DNA of 64,000 nt from Dokdonella_A sp937902695 (lineage in GTDB: Bacteria > Pseudomonadota > Gammaproteobacteria > Xanthomonadales > Rhodanobacteraceae), in NCBI GenBank assembly GCA_048498135.1, contig JBEHYO010000006.1, positions 17,557 to 81,556 on the forward strand, given 5' to 3'. The notes beneath the pieces are model-generated. The model had not been told where the DNA came from and did not search any database. It worked only from the letters and a program-made list of their open reading frames with translations. The translations under genes were made by a program, and so were the position numbers. This document shows, one piece after another, positions 18,339-27,913 of the stretch (position 1 is its first letter; each line of letters begins with the position of its first letter).

Positions 18339-19160
18339 CTACTGCCTGGCAGCGCGCGGGTTCGGCGGTTCGCCCGGCTCGCTGCTGCGCCACGGGTTGA
18401 TATCGAGGCCGCCGCGGCGCGTGTAGCGCGCCTGGACGCTGAGCCGCCGCGGCGCACAGCGCTTGCGGATGTCCATGTAGATGCGCTCGACGCAATGCTC
18501 GTGGAAATCGGCGTGATTGCGGAACGAGACGAGATAACGGAGCAGCCCCGCGCGATCGATCCGGGGGCCCGCATAGCGGATCGCGATGCTGGCCCAGTCG
18601 GGCTGGCCGGTCACCGGGCAATTGGACTTGAAAAGGTTCGAAACGAGCGTTTCTGCCGCGTCGGCGCGCGTCGTCGCGAGCAGCGAGGCGTCCGGCGGGC
18701 CGTAACTTTCTATCGAAACCGGTTCGGCGTCGATCGATTCGCCGTCGAGCTCTGCGAGCGCGAGCGCACCGAATCGCGCCGGCGGCGTCAGCATCGCTTC
18801 GACTGCGCCGCCGGCCGCGGACGAAAGATCGCGCGCGATGCGCTCGCGCAACGCGTCCGCGCTCGCCAGAGGTTCCTGGTTGAAGCTCGCGAGATAGAGC
18901 TTGAACGATTTCGACTCGACGATGTTCGGCGTCGATGCCGGAAAGCGGAACTCGGCGAGCGCGATTTCGGGCTTGCCGCGCGCATCGAGCCAGGAGAGCT
19001 CGTACGCGTTCCACACGTCGACGCCGTGGAACGGCAAGGGATCGCCGATGCCGAGCGCTTCGCGCTGCGCCGCGCGCGGAATCGGAAAGAGAAGCCCGGG
19101 ATCGTAGCGATCCGGATACGCTGCACTTCGGCCGAGTTGCGATTCGTGCGGCGTGTTCAT
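18339..19160 (-). CDS. queF: NADPH-dependent 7-cyano-7-deazaguanine reductase QueF (long form)
   Basis: A 273-aa enzyme of the bimodular (YqcD-type) QueF family. It reduces preQ0 to preQ1, the last step before base exchange into tRNA in queuosine synthesis. The substrate-recognition block ESKSFKLYLASFNQE is in the N-terminal half. The catalytic cysteine lies in KSNCPVTGQPDWA, and the NADPH-side motif in FHEHCVERIYMDI. Length equals the E. coli enzyme (about 282 aa). It starts 43 bp after the end of the RND pump gene on the same strand, with a strong hairpin between. No other queuosine genes are in the window. Confidence 0.94.
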   Translation of the reverse strand: MNTPHESQLGRSAAYPDRYDPGLLFPIPRAAQREALGIGDPLPFHGVDVWNAYELSWLDARGKPEIALAEFRFPASTPNIVESKSFKLYLASFNQEPLASADALRERIARDLSSAAGGAVEAMLTPPARFGALALAELDGESIDAEPVSIESYGPPDASLLATTRADAAETLVSNLFKSNCPVTGQPDWASIAIRYAGPRIDRAGLLRYLVSFRNHADFHEHCVERIYMDIRKRCAPRRLSVQARYTRRGGLDINPWRSSEPGEPPNPRAARQ

Positions 19161-19170
19161 CGTCGAACGT

Positions 19171-19196
19171 GCTGCGCCGCCGGACGGCGGCGCAGC
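19171..19196 (-). terminator. Strong hairpin between the RND pump gene and queF
   Basis: Perfect 11-bp stem GCTGCGCCGCC / GGCGGCGCAGC with a 4-nt loop, within the 43-bp gap. No T-run follows on the minus strand, so it may be a partial terminator or an RNA stabiliser rather than a full stop. Confidence 0.45.
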
Positions 19197-19203
19197 GTGT
19201 CGA

Positions 19204-22200
19204 TCAGGTTTGCGGCAGGGGTTCGTCGAGCCCCGCGCCGACGTCCTTCGTCTTCTCGGCGTGGTGATCGGCCGCCAGCAGCATGTAGACGCCCGGCACG
19301 ACGAAGAGCGTGAACAGCGTGCCGATCGAGAGGCCGGCCGCGATCACGAGACCCATGTTGAAGCGGCCCGCGGCGCCGGCGCCCGACGCGATCACGAGCG
19401 GAACGACGCCGAGCACCATCGCCGCCGTCGTCATCAGGATCGGGCGCAGACGCACCGCCGCCGCGTGCTCGATCGCCTCGCGCTTGCTCATGCCCGCGCG
19501 CTGCGACTCGTTCGCGAACTGCACGATCAGGATGCCGTGCTTGGAGATGAGGCCCGCCAGCGTGACGAGGCCCACCTGCGTGTAGATGTTGATGCTCGCG
19601 AAGAGGTTCACGAAGATCAGCGCGCCGAACAGCGCCATCGGCACCGAGAACAGGATCACGATCGGATCGCGCAGGCTGTTGAACTGCGCCGCCAACGCGA
19701 GGAACGCGATGATCAGCGCGAACGCCATCGTCGCCGCGAGACCGCCCGATTCCTGCACGAACTGGCGCGACTGGCCCGAATAGTCGAGCGAGTAGCCGCT
19801 CGGCGCGACCTCGGCGAGCGCGTCCTTGAAGAACTTCAGCGCCTCGCCCTGCGACATGCCGCTCGCGCCGGAGATCGTCGATGAATTGAGCTGCTGGAAC
19901 CGGTTGATGGAACGCGGCACGACGTGGTTCTTCAGCGAGGCGACCGTCGATGCCGGGATGACGCTGCCGTCGGGCGCGCGCACGTAGTAGTCGAGCACCT
20001 GGTCCGGATTGAGGCGGTCGGCCTGCAGCACCTGCGGGATCACCTTGTACGACCGGCCGGCAATCGAGAAGTAGTTGACGTAGCCGCCGCCGAGCGCCGC
20101 CCCGAGCGCGCTGCCGACGTCCTGCTGCGTGAGTCCGAGCGTCGAGATCATGTCGCGGTCGACCTCGACGGTCGACTGCGGCTTGTCGAGCTTCAGGTCC
20201 GTGTCGACGAACCAGAACTTGCCGCTGTCCTTGGCCTTCTGCAGCACGGCCTGCGTCACTTCGTTGAGCGCCTGCGGCGATTCCGTCGTGTTGATGACGA
20301 CCTGGATCGGCGCACCCTGCGCGCCCGGCAGCGGCGGCAGCTGGAACGCGAACACTTGGCCGCCGGCGATCGCGCCCCACTTGGCCTGCAGCTCCTGCTG
20401 CAGCGCATGCGCGTTCTTCGAGCGATTTTCCCACGGCGTGAACAGCATGCCGCCGAAGCCGGTGCCGGGCGAGATGATCTGGAACATCATCTCGTACTCC
20501 GGCAGCGTCTTGCCGATCGCGAACATCTGCTGGGAGTAGCCGAGCATCTGCTGCGCCGTCGCGTTCGGCGGGCCGTTGAGCTGGTAGAAGATGAAGCCCT
20601 GGTCTTCCTCGGGGGCGAGCTCGTTCTGCGCCGTCACCCAGGCCAGCGCCGTCGCGCCGAAGATGAGCACGCCGAGGACGACCATGACGCTGTACGTCGC
20701 GAGCGCGCCGTGCAGCATGCGCTGATAGCCGTAGCGCACGCGATCGAACACGCGATCGATGTACTTGACGAACCTGCCGCTCTCCTGATCGCTCGAGAAG
20801 AAGCGCGAGCACATCATCGGCGAGAGCGTCAGCGCGATGATCGCGGACACCGTGACCGCGCCGGCGAGCGAGAAGGCGAACTCGATGAAGAGCGCGCCGG
20901 TAAGGCCGCCGCGGAGAGCGATCGGCACGTACACCGCGACGAGGACGACCGTCATCGCGAGGATCGGTCCGCCGAGCTCGCGCGCGGCGAGCAATGCCGC
21001 TTCGAGCGGCGACTTGCCCTCCTCCTTCATGTGGCGGTCGACGTTCTCGACGACGATGATCGCGTCGTCGACGACGAGGCCGATCGCCAGCACGAGCGCG
21101 AGCAGCGTCAGGAGGTTCAGCGAATAGCCGAGCACGAGCATCACGAAGAACGTGCCGATCAGCGAGAGCGGCATCGCGACGACCGGAATGATCACGGCGC
21201 GCAGGCTGCCGAGGAACAGGAAGATCACGATCGTGACGATGACGAGCGCCTCGATCAGCGTCTTGACGACTTCGTGGATCGACGCGGTGATGAACTTCGT
21301 GCCGTCGTAGACGATCTCGCCCGAGAGGCCGCTCGGCAGCTGCGCCTGGATGTCCGGCATCGCGTCGCGAACGCGCTGCGCCACGTCGAGGATGTTCGCG
21401 TCGGGCGCGACCTTGATGCCGATGAAGACGGCGAGCTTGCCCGAGAACGACACGTTCGCGTCGTAGTCCTCGGCGCCGAGCACGACGTTCGCGACGTCCT
21501 CGAGGCGGACGATCGCGCCGTCCTTCTGCTTGATCGCGAGCTGCTTGAACTCGTCGACCGAGTGCAGGTCCGTCGCGGCCGTGAGATCGACGCTGACCAT
21601 CTGGCCCTTGGTCGTGCCGACGGCGGCGAGATAGTTGTTCTGCGCGAGCGCGGCGTAGACGTCGGCGGCCGTGACGCCGTGCGCCGCGAGGCGCGCCGGA
21701 TCGAGCCACGCGCGGAGCGCGAACTGGCGCCCGCCGAGGATCTCGGCCGTCTGCACGCCCTGGACCGCGTCGAGCTTGGGCTTGACGACGCGCGCGAGAT
21801 AGTCGGTGATGCTGTTGGCCGGCAGCACGTCGCTGCGGAAGCCCATGTACATCGCATCGATCGTCTGGCCCATCTGCACGTTGAGCACGGGCTGCTGCGC
21901 CTGCGGCGGCAGCTGGTTGCGGACCGCGCTGACCTGCGTCTGGATCTGCGTCAGCGCCTCGTTCGCCGGGTAGTTGAGGCGCAGCGTCGCGGTGATCGTG
22001 GACACGCCGGTGACGCTCGACGACGACAGGTAGTCGATGCCCTGCGCCTGCGATATCGACTGCTCGAGCGGCTGCGTGATGAAGCCCGCGATCGTGTCCG
22101 AATCGGCGCCGTAGTACGCGGTCGTCACCGTGACGACGGCGTTTTCGGTCTTCGGGAACTGGCGCACCGAAAGATCGGCGAGCGCGCGGACGCCGAGCAC

Positions 22201-22266
22201 GAGTATCAAGAGGTTCACGACGATCGCGAGGACCGGCTTGCGGATGAAGATGTCTGTGAAGTTCAT
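19204..22266 (-). CDS. RND multidrug efflux pump, inner-membrane permease
   Basis: A 1020-aa AcrB/MexB-type proton-driven pump, the energy-coupled part of a tripartite exporter. It begins MNFTDIFIRKPVLAIVVNLL (first transmembrane helix). The large porter loop carries LSSSSVTGVSTITATLRL. The proton-relay aspartates are in GLVVDDAIIVVENVDRH (about residues 400-415). The second half repeats the fold, including FVNLFASINIYTQVGLVTLAG and SKHGILIVQFANE. The sequence is closer to single-gene HAE1 pumps of environmental bacteria than to AcrB itself. Third gene of the operon outer-membrane factor, adaptor, pump. Substrate range is unknown. Confidence 0.95.
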   Translation of the reverse strand: MNFTDIFIRKPVLAIVVNLLILVLGVRALADLSVRQFPKTENAVVTVTTAYYGADSDTIAGFITQPLEQSISQAQGIDYLSSSSVTGVSTITATLRLNYPANEALTQIQTQVSAVRNQLPPQAQQPVLNVQMGQTIDAMYMGFRSDVLPANSITDYLARVVKPKLDAVQGVQTAEILGGRQFALRAWLDPARLAAHGVTAADVYAALAQNNYLAAVGTTKGQMVSVDLTAATDLHSVDEFKQLAIKQKDGAIVRLEDVANVVLGAEDYDANVSFSGKLAVFIGIKVAPDANILDVAQRVRDAMPDIQAQLPSGLSGEIVYDGTKFITASIHEVVKTLIEALVIVTIVIFLFLGSLRAVIIPVVAMPLSLIGTFFVMLVLGYSLNLLTLLALVLAIGLVVDDAIIVVENVDRHMKEEGKSPLEAALLAARELGGPILAMTVVLVAVYVPIALRGGLTGALFIEFAFSLAGAVTVSAIIALTLSPMMCSRFFSSDQESGRFVKYIDRVFDRVRYGYQRMLHGALATYSVMVVLGVLIFGATALAWVTAQNELAPEEDQGFIFYQLNGPPNATAQQMLGYSQQMFAIGKTLPEYEMMFQIISPGTGFGGMLFTPWENRSKNAHALQQELQAKWGAIAGGQVFAFQLPPLPGAQGAPIQVVINTTESPQALNEVTQAVLQKAKDSGKFWFVDTDLKLDKPQSTVEVDRDMISTLGLTQQDVGSALGAALGGGYVNYFSIAGRSYKVIPQVLQADRLNPDQVLDYYVRAPDGSVIPASTVASLKNHVVPRSINRFQQLNSSTISGASGMSQGEALKFFKDALAEVAPSGYSLDYSGQSRQFVQESGGLAATMAFALIIAFLALAAQFNSLRDPIVILFSVPMALFGALIFVNLFASINIYTQVGLVTLAGLISKHGILIVQFANESQRAGMSKREAIEHAAAVRLRPILMTTAAMVLGVVPLVIASGAGAAGRFNMGLVIAAGLSIGTLFTLFVVPGVYMLLAADHHAEKTKDVGAGLDEPLPQT

Positions 22267-22291
22267 GGCAATACCTCGGTGATCCGCTGCC

Positions 22292-23578
22292 TCAGTGCTC
22301 TTGCGGCGTCGGATTCGGGCTGTTCGCCGGCTGCACGCTGTTGTCGATCGTGATCGGCGAGCCGCTCTTGAGCTTCACCTGCCCGCTGGTGACGACTTCG
22401 TCGCCCTCGTTGAGGCCCTTCACGATCGCGACCTGGTCGCCGCGCGTGCCGTCGGTCGTCACGAACGTCTGCTGCACGACGAGCTGGTCGGGCGGCAGCG
22501 CATTCTTCGCGTCCTTCTTGTCGTCCTTCTTCGCGTCCTTGGCGTCGGCCTTCTTCGGATCGGCCTTCGCGCCGGCCGCGTTCTGATCGGCGTTGGCGGC
22601 CTTGTTCTCGGCCTGCGCCTTGTCGAAATCGGCCTTCTTCTTGACCAGGTACACCGTCTCGCCGTACGGGTTGTAGACGACGGCCGTCTGCGGCAGCGTC
22701 AGGCGACGCTCCGCGCCGCCGACATCGACGTTGACGTCGGCGAACATGCCGGGCGCCAGGACCTTGTCGGGATTCGGCACGCTCGCCTCGACCTGCACGT
22801 TGCGCGTATCGCTGTCGATCTTCGGGCTGATCGCCGAGAGCGTGCCCTCGAACGTCTTGCCCTTGAACGCGTCGAGCGTCACGTTGACTTTCTGGCCGAC
22901 CTTGAGCGCGGCGAGATCGCGCTGCGGGAGGTGGAAGTCGACGAAGATCGGGTCGAGCTGCTGTACGGTCACGATCGTCGTGCCCGAGTTGAGATACGCG
23001 CCCGGATTCACCGTGATGATGCCCGCGCGGCCCGAGAACGGCGCGCGGAGCTCCTTCTTCGAGACGTTCACCTGCTGCTGCTGCACGGCGGCCTGCTTGG
23101 CCTTGAGGTCGGCCGCGGCGGCATCGTAATCGGCCTTGCTGATCGCCTGCGCGGCGAGCTGCTGCCTGGCGCGATCGAACGTGACGCTGGCGAGCGCTGC
23201 GGCGGCTTCCAGCTGATGGAGCTGGGCGACGTCTTCGCTGTCGCGCAGCTGCAGCAGCACCTGGCCTTCCTTGACCTCGTCGCCGGACTTCAGGTTGACC
23301 TTCGTCACGAGCCCCGCGACGTCGAGTGCGAGATCGGCGCCGCGCACCGCGCGCAGCGAGCCGACGGCATTCAGCGCCGGCTGCCAGTCCTCGAACTTCG
23401 CCTTCGCGGTGCTGACCACCGACGGCGGCGGCGGCTTCATGCCGGCGATCATGTGCATGACCATCGCAACCTTGATGCCGACGATGGCGCCAATTAGCAC
23501 CAGCACCGCGACGATCATGATGATCATGCGCTTGGTCGTGCTCGGCTTGCGTTCGTTCCTCTCGACGCGCGTCTGCAT
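22292..23578 (-). CDS. RND efflux periplasmic adaptor subunit (membrane fusion protein)
   Basis: A 428-aa adaptor linking pump and outer-membrane channel. A single N-terminal membrane anchor (IIMIVAVLVLIGAIVGI, about residues 20-36) is followed by the barrel-sandwich lipoyl halves (LKSGDEVKEGQVLLQL and ELRAPFSGRAGIITV), a coiled-coil hairpin between them, and the beta-barrel with FVDFHLPQRDLAALKVGQ. Near residues 322-357 there is an unusual insertion made almost only of Lys, Ala, Asp and Asn (for example ADPKKADAKDAKKDDKKDAK). It starts 49 bp after the outer-membrane factor and ends 25 bp before the pump. Confidence 0.93.
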   Translation of the reverse strand: MQTRVERNERKPSTTKRMIIMIVAVLVLIGAIVGIKVAMVMHMIAGMKPPPPSVVSTAKAKFEDWQPALNAVGSLRAVRGADLALDVAGLVTKVNLKSGDEVKEGQVLLQLRDSEDVAQLHQLEAAAALASVTFDRARQQLAAQAISKADYDAAAADLKAKQAAVQQQQVNVSKKELRAPFSGRAGIITVNPGAYLNSGTTIVTVQQLDPIFVDFHLPQRDLAALKVGQKVNVTLDAFKGKTFEGTLSAISPKIDSDTRNVQVEASVPNPDKVLAPGMFADVNVDVGGAERRLTLPQTAVVYNPYGETVYLVKKKADFDKAQAENKAANADQNAAGAKADPKKADAKDAKKDDKKDAKNALPPDQLVVQQTFVTTDGTRGDQVAIVKGLNEGDEVVTSGQVKLKSGSPITIDNSVQPANSPNPTPQEH

Positions 23579-23627
23579 GCGCGGCCTCCTCAGTGCGAAA
23601 CCCGAAAGTGGTTAGGTCGATCCGTCT

Positions 23628-25184
23628 TCAGTTCGGCGCCGCGGCCGGCGTCGCCTGCGCGAGCGCCGGCGCCTTGCCTTCGTTCCAGCCGCCGCCGAGC
23701 GACGCATACAGCGCCGCCGTGTCGGACAGGCGCGCCGCACGCGCCTGGATCAGGCCGATCCGCGCCTGCTGATACTGGCGCGTCGCGTCGAGCACCTGCA
23801 GGTAGCTCGCCGCGCCTTCCTTGTACTGGATGTTGACCAGACCGAGGCTCTGCTTCGCGGACTGTTCCGCGTCGTACTGCGCGTGCAGGTTTTCGGCGTC
23901 GAGCTCGAGCGCATGGAGGCTGTCGGCGACATTCTGGAACGCACCGAGCACGGTCGTCTGGTAGTCGGCGGCCGCCTTCTCCAAGCCCGCTTCGGCCGCG
24001 CGCTTCTCGGCGCGCAGCGTGCCGCCGTGAAAGAGCGGCTGCAGCAGGCCGGCGCCGAGGCTCCAAACCTGCGTGCCGCCGGAGAAGAGATCGCCCGTGT
24101 GCAGGGCCTGCGAGCCGTAGCTGCCCGAGAGCGTGATCTGCGGCAGCAGGTTCGCCGTCGCAACGCCGACTTGCGCGGTCGCCTGATGGAGCTGCGATTC
24201 GGCCGCGCGGATGTCGGGACGCTGGCGCACGAGGTCCGACGGCAGCGTGACCGGCACTTCGCGCGGCAGCGTCAAACCGTCGAGGTCGAGATCGGCCAGC
24301 GTGACCTCGGCCGGAAACTGGCCGAGATAGACCGCGAGCTGCGTCTGCGTGCGCGCGAGCTGCTGGCGCAGCGGCGGCAATTGCGCACGGACCGTCGCCA
24401 CCTGGGTGCGGATCACGAGCACGTCGGCCAGCGACTTGGCGCCGATCTCGTGCTGGCGCTCGACGAGCTTGAGGTTCTCTTCGTACGCCGCGCTGATCTC
24501 TTCGGTCGCCTCGATCTGGCCGCGGAGCGACGCTTCGAGAAAGCTCGTCGCGACGACGTTCGCCGCCAGCGTGAGGTACGTCCCCTCGAGCTGATATTGC
24601 TGGAAATCGGCGATGGCCGCTTGCGCCTCGATGCCGCGGCGGATGCCGCCGAAGAGGTCGAGCGTGTAGTTGATGTTGACGCCGGCCGTGTAGACGTTGA
24701 ACACCGACTGGCCGGGCGCGAGCTGGCCGAAGGAGTTGGCGTTGCCGCGCTGCGCGCCGACATTCGCGTCCACGCTCGGGAAGAGGCCGCCGTTGGCCGC
24801 GCTGACGTTTTCCTGCGCCTGCTTCAATGCCGCCTGCGCCGACGCGATCGTCGGGCTGTGGGCCAGCGCCTGTTCGACGCGACGATCGATCTCCTCGCTG
24901 GCGAACGTGGTCCACCACCGCTCGGGCACCGGCTGCCCTTCAAGGAACTTCTGCGCATCGCCGGTCGGCGCGTCGGTCGCCGTCGTGGCCTCGGGCAGCT
25001 TGTCGGCCGTGTACGCGGGCACCGCAGGCGCATCGGGTGCACGGAAGTTCGGCCCGACCGCGCAACCCGCGAGGGCGGCGGCGATGATGAGCGCGCAGAG
25101 CGGACGAAGGCGCAGACGCAGCGTCAGTCCGGCCGTCGCGGCACTCGCGGCGTGCGAGCGCCGAAGGCCTCGAATCCTTTTCAT
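23628..25184 (-). CDS. Efflux outer-membrane factor, NodT/TolC-type lipoprotein
   Basis: A 518-aa outer-membrane channel subunit. The signal sequence ends in the lipobox AALAGC (about residue 41), and the mature start CAVGPNFRAPDAP is characteristic of NodT/OprM-type factors. Two OEP repeats follow, with AQAALKQAQENVSAANGGLF and DLVRQRPDIRAAESQLHQAT, the usual alpha-hairpin signatures. The frame also runs upstream from a TTG, but the ATG at 25184 starts a normal signal peptide. First gene of the efflux operon; its promoter region has two small inverted repeats. Confidence 0.93.
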   Translation of the reverse strand: MKRIRGLRRSHAASAATAGLTLRLRLRPLCALIIAAALAGCAVGPNFRAPDAPAVPAYTADKLPEATTATDAPTGDAQKFLEGQPVPERWWTTFASEEIDRRVEQALAHSPTIASAQAALKQAQENVSAANGGLFPSVDANVGAQRGNANSFGQLAPGQSVFNVYTAGVNINYTLDLFGGIRRGIEAQAAIADFQQYQLEGTYLTLAANVVATSFLEASLRGQIEATEEISAAYEENLKLVERQHEIGAKSLADVLVIRTQVATVRAQLPPLRQQLARTQTQLAVYLGQFPAEVTLADLDLDGLTLPREVPVTLPSDLVRQRPDIRAAESQLHQATAQVGVATANLLPQITLSGSYGSQALHTGDLFSGGTQVWSLGAGLLQPLFHGGTLRAEKRAAEAGLEKAAADYQTTVLGAFQNVADSLHALELDAENLHAQYDAEQSAKQSLGLVNIQYKEGAASYLQVLDATRQYQQARIGLIQARAARLSDTAALYASLGGGWNEGKAPALAQATPAAAPN

Positions 25185-25202
25185 GAGCCGTTCCCAAAAC
25201 TG

Positions 25203-25242
25203 AACTTGTGAGTACAATAATAAACGGGCGGTGCGGCCCGTT
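25203..25242 (-). promoter_or_regulatory. Possible operator/promoter region of the RND efflux operon
   Basis: Two inverted repeats lie close upstream of the first efflux gene: TTGT-GAGT-ACAA (4-bp arms, 25206-25217) and AACGGGC-GGTGCG-GCCCGTT (7-bp arms, 25223-25242), with an AT-rich AATAATAAA between. Such placement fits a repressor site. No regulator gene is adjacent, so the binder would be encoded elsewhere. Confidence 0.4.
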
Positions 25243-25344
25243 CAAGAGTGCCGAGTTCGGTTCGGCCGGAGGGACGCACACCTTAGCGTCGGTCAGCGGC
25301 CCGAACAATGGACAGATGTCATGCCGCGCGGGTCCTGATCGGCA

Positions 25345-26334
<990 letters not shown>

Positions 26335-26446
26335 CGTGGGCTCCGCGCGGGGTGAAGCGTTCTAGCTGGGCGCGCGGCGGCGTTTCACAAGGGCCGCGTG
26401 ATTGCTGCATCGCGTTGCGGGCTCAGCCTCCGCAGCGCAGGCTGCA

Positions 26447-27913
26447 TCAAAGGGCACCGTAGGCGGGACAGTCCGGCGTGCCCTGCGCCGCGACGGCGTA
26501 GCCGCGCACGTCGTCGAGGCGCTTGTAGGTGACCGTATCGCCCGCGAGCACCTCTTCGAGGCGCGGCCAGCTCCCGGCGTTGACGAGCAGCACGCGGCAG
26601 CCTTCGTGCTCGCTCATTTCGCTGGCGATGTCCTGCGCATGCGAGTTCGGCGCATCGCCCGGCAGCTCCAGACGCTCGATCTCGGCGCCGAGATAGAAGC
26701 GCAGGCCATAGCGCGGATCGCTCTCGACGAATGCGACTTCATCGGGCCTGGCCGGCAATTCCTTCATCAGCGCGGCTGCGAGCGCGCGGTCGTCGACCGG
26801 CACGTCGAAAAACGCGGGCGCAGCGCGCGCGAGCACGAGGAACACGCACCATGCGGCGATCGCGATGCGCGTCCCGACGCGGCGGAGGTCGAGCGGCGCG
26901 AGCGCACGTGCCGCGATGATCGCGAGCGGCACGAACAGCGGCAGGAGATACAGCGGCAGGCGCGAGCGCGCCAGCATGAAGACGACGATCGGCAGCAGCC
27001 AGCACGCGAGCAGCCGCGTATCCGCGTCCGTGCGCAGATCCCGCATCAGCGTGCCGCGCCCGCGCCACCATGTCCCGACGAGCAGCGGCAGCCACGGCAG
27101 CATGCCGAACACGACGGTCGGCACGTAGACCTTGAGCGCGCCGTACCACTCGGCGTTGCGGTGCATCTTGTCGCTGGCGACGCGGTTGACGACTTCCTCG
27201 ACGAGGAAGTAACGCAGCACGCCGGGCTCGCGCAGCGCCACCACGGCGTACCACGTGCCGCCGACGACGAGGAACACCAGCAGCGCATCCCACGCAACGA
27301 GCCGCCGGAGCCCCGCGCCGCGCGCGGTCAGGAACGCGAACACCGCGCTCGCGCCGAGCATCAGGAGGCCCGGCGGACCTTTCGTCATGAACGCGAGGCC
27401 GGCGGCGAGCCACAGCACCAACCGCGCCCGGCGCTCATCGCGCGGCGTCGCCGCGTACCAGAGCGCGACGAATGCCGCGGCCTGCAGCGTTTCCCAGAGC
27501 GTCAGCAAGGTGTCGGTCGTGACGAGATTCGCGGCCAGCGGCGGAAACGCGAACGTCGCGTAGGTCAGCGCCGGCAGCCACGGCTGCGAGGGCACGAAGC
27601 GCCGCCCGAGCCGCATCATCAGCAGGATCGTTCCCGCGAAAGCGAGCGCGCCCGGCAGGCGCGCGGCAAGCTCGCTGCGGCCGAAGACGGCGACGCTGGC
27701 CGCGACGCTCCAGTAGGTGAGCGGCGGCTTCGCCCAGTGCTCGACCTCGCGATGCAGCATCGGCCTCAGCCAGTCGCCGCTGTCGAGCATGTTGAGCGCG
27801 ACGTTGGTGTAGCGGCCCTCGTCCGGCGAATACAGCCCGCGAGTGCCCTGGAACGCGATCGCATAGACGAGCACGGCGAGCACGATGAGCCAGCGTTGCG
27901 TGGTCGCGGTCAT
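26447..27913 (-). CDS. Glycosyltransferase family 39 (ArnT/PMT-like) membrane protein
   Basis: A 488-aa integral membrane protein with about a dozen hydrophobic segments. The family's catalytic acidic pair is in LYSPDEGRYTNVALNML (about residues 27-43), and the AKPPLTYW segment near residue 61 is also diagnostic of ArnT-like enzymes. These use polyprenyl-phosphate sugars to glycosylate lipid A or other acceptors on the periplasmic side. The C-terminal soluble part (from about residue 370) is short. Donor and acceptor cannot be deduced. Its ATG overlaps the zapE stop as ATGA, so it is the last gene of a coupled operon. Confidence 0.87.
   Translation of the reverse strand: MTATTQRWLIVLAVLVYAIAFQGTRGLYSPDEGRYTNVALNMLDSGDWLRPMLHREVEHWAKPPLTYWSVAASVAVFGRSELAARLPGALAFAGTILLMMRLGRRFVPSQPWLPALTYATFAFPPLAANLVTTDTLLTLWETLQAAAFVALWYAATPRDERRARLVLWLAAGLAFMTKGPPGLLMLGASAVFAFLTARGAGLRRLVAWDALLVFLVVGGTWYAVVALREPGVLRYFLVEEVVNRVASDKMHRNAEWYGALKVYVPTVVFGMLPWLPLLVGTWWRGRGTLMRDLRTDADTRLLACWLLPIVVFMLARSRLPLYLLPLFVPLAIIAARALAPLDLRRVGTRIAIAAWCVFLVLARAAPAFFDVPVDDRALAAALMKELPARPDEVAFVESDPRYGLRFYLGAEIERLELPGDAPNSHAQDIASEMSEHEGCRVLLVNAGSWPRLEEVLAGDTVTYKRLDDVRGYAVAAQGTPDCPAYGAL

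Noticed and set aside
19924..22353. Very long plus-strand open frame (about 800 codons) opposite the RND pump gene
   Set aside because: Its Arg/Asp/Glu/His-rich composition mirrors the codon structure of the pump gene on the other strand; there is no family sequence or start signal. Similar antisense frames opposite hrpB, icd and the cyclase gene were dropped for the same reason.
25185..25217. TTG start for the outer-membrane factor, giving MYSQVQFWERL
   Set aside because: It would overlap the promoter dyads and put extra residues before a normal lipoprotein signal peptide that starts at the ATG at 25184.
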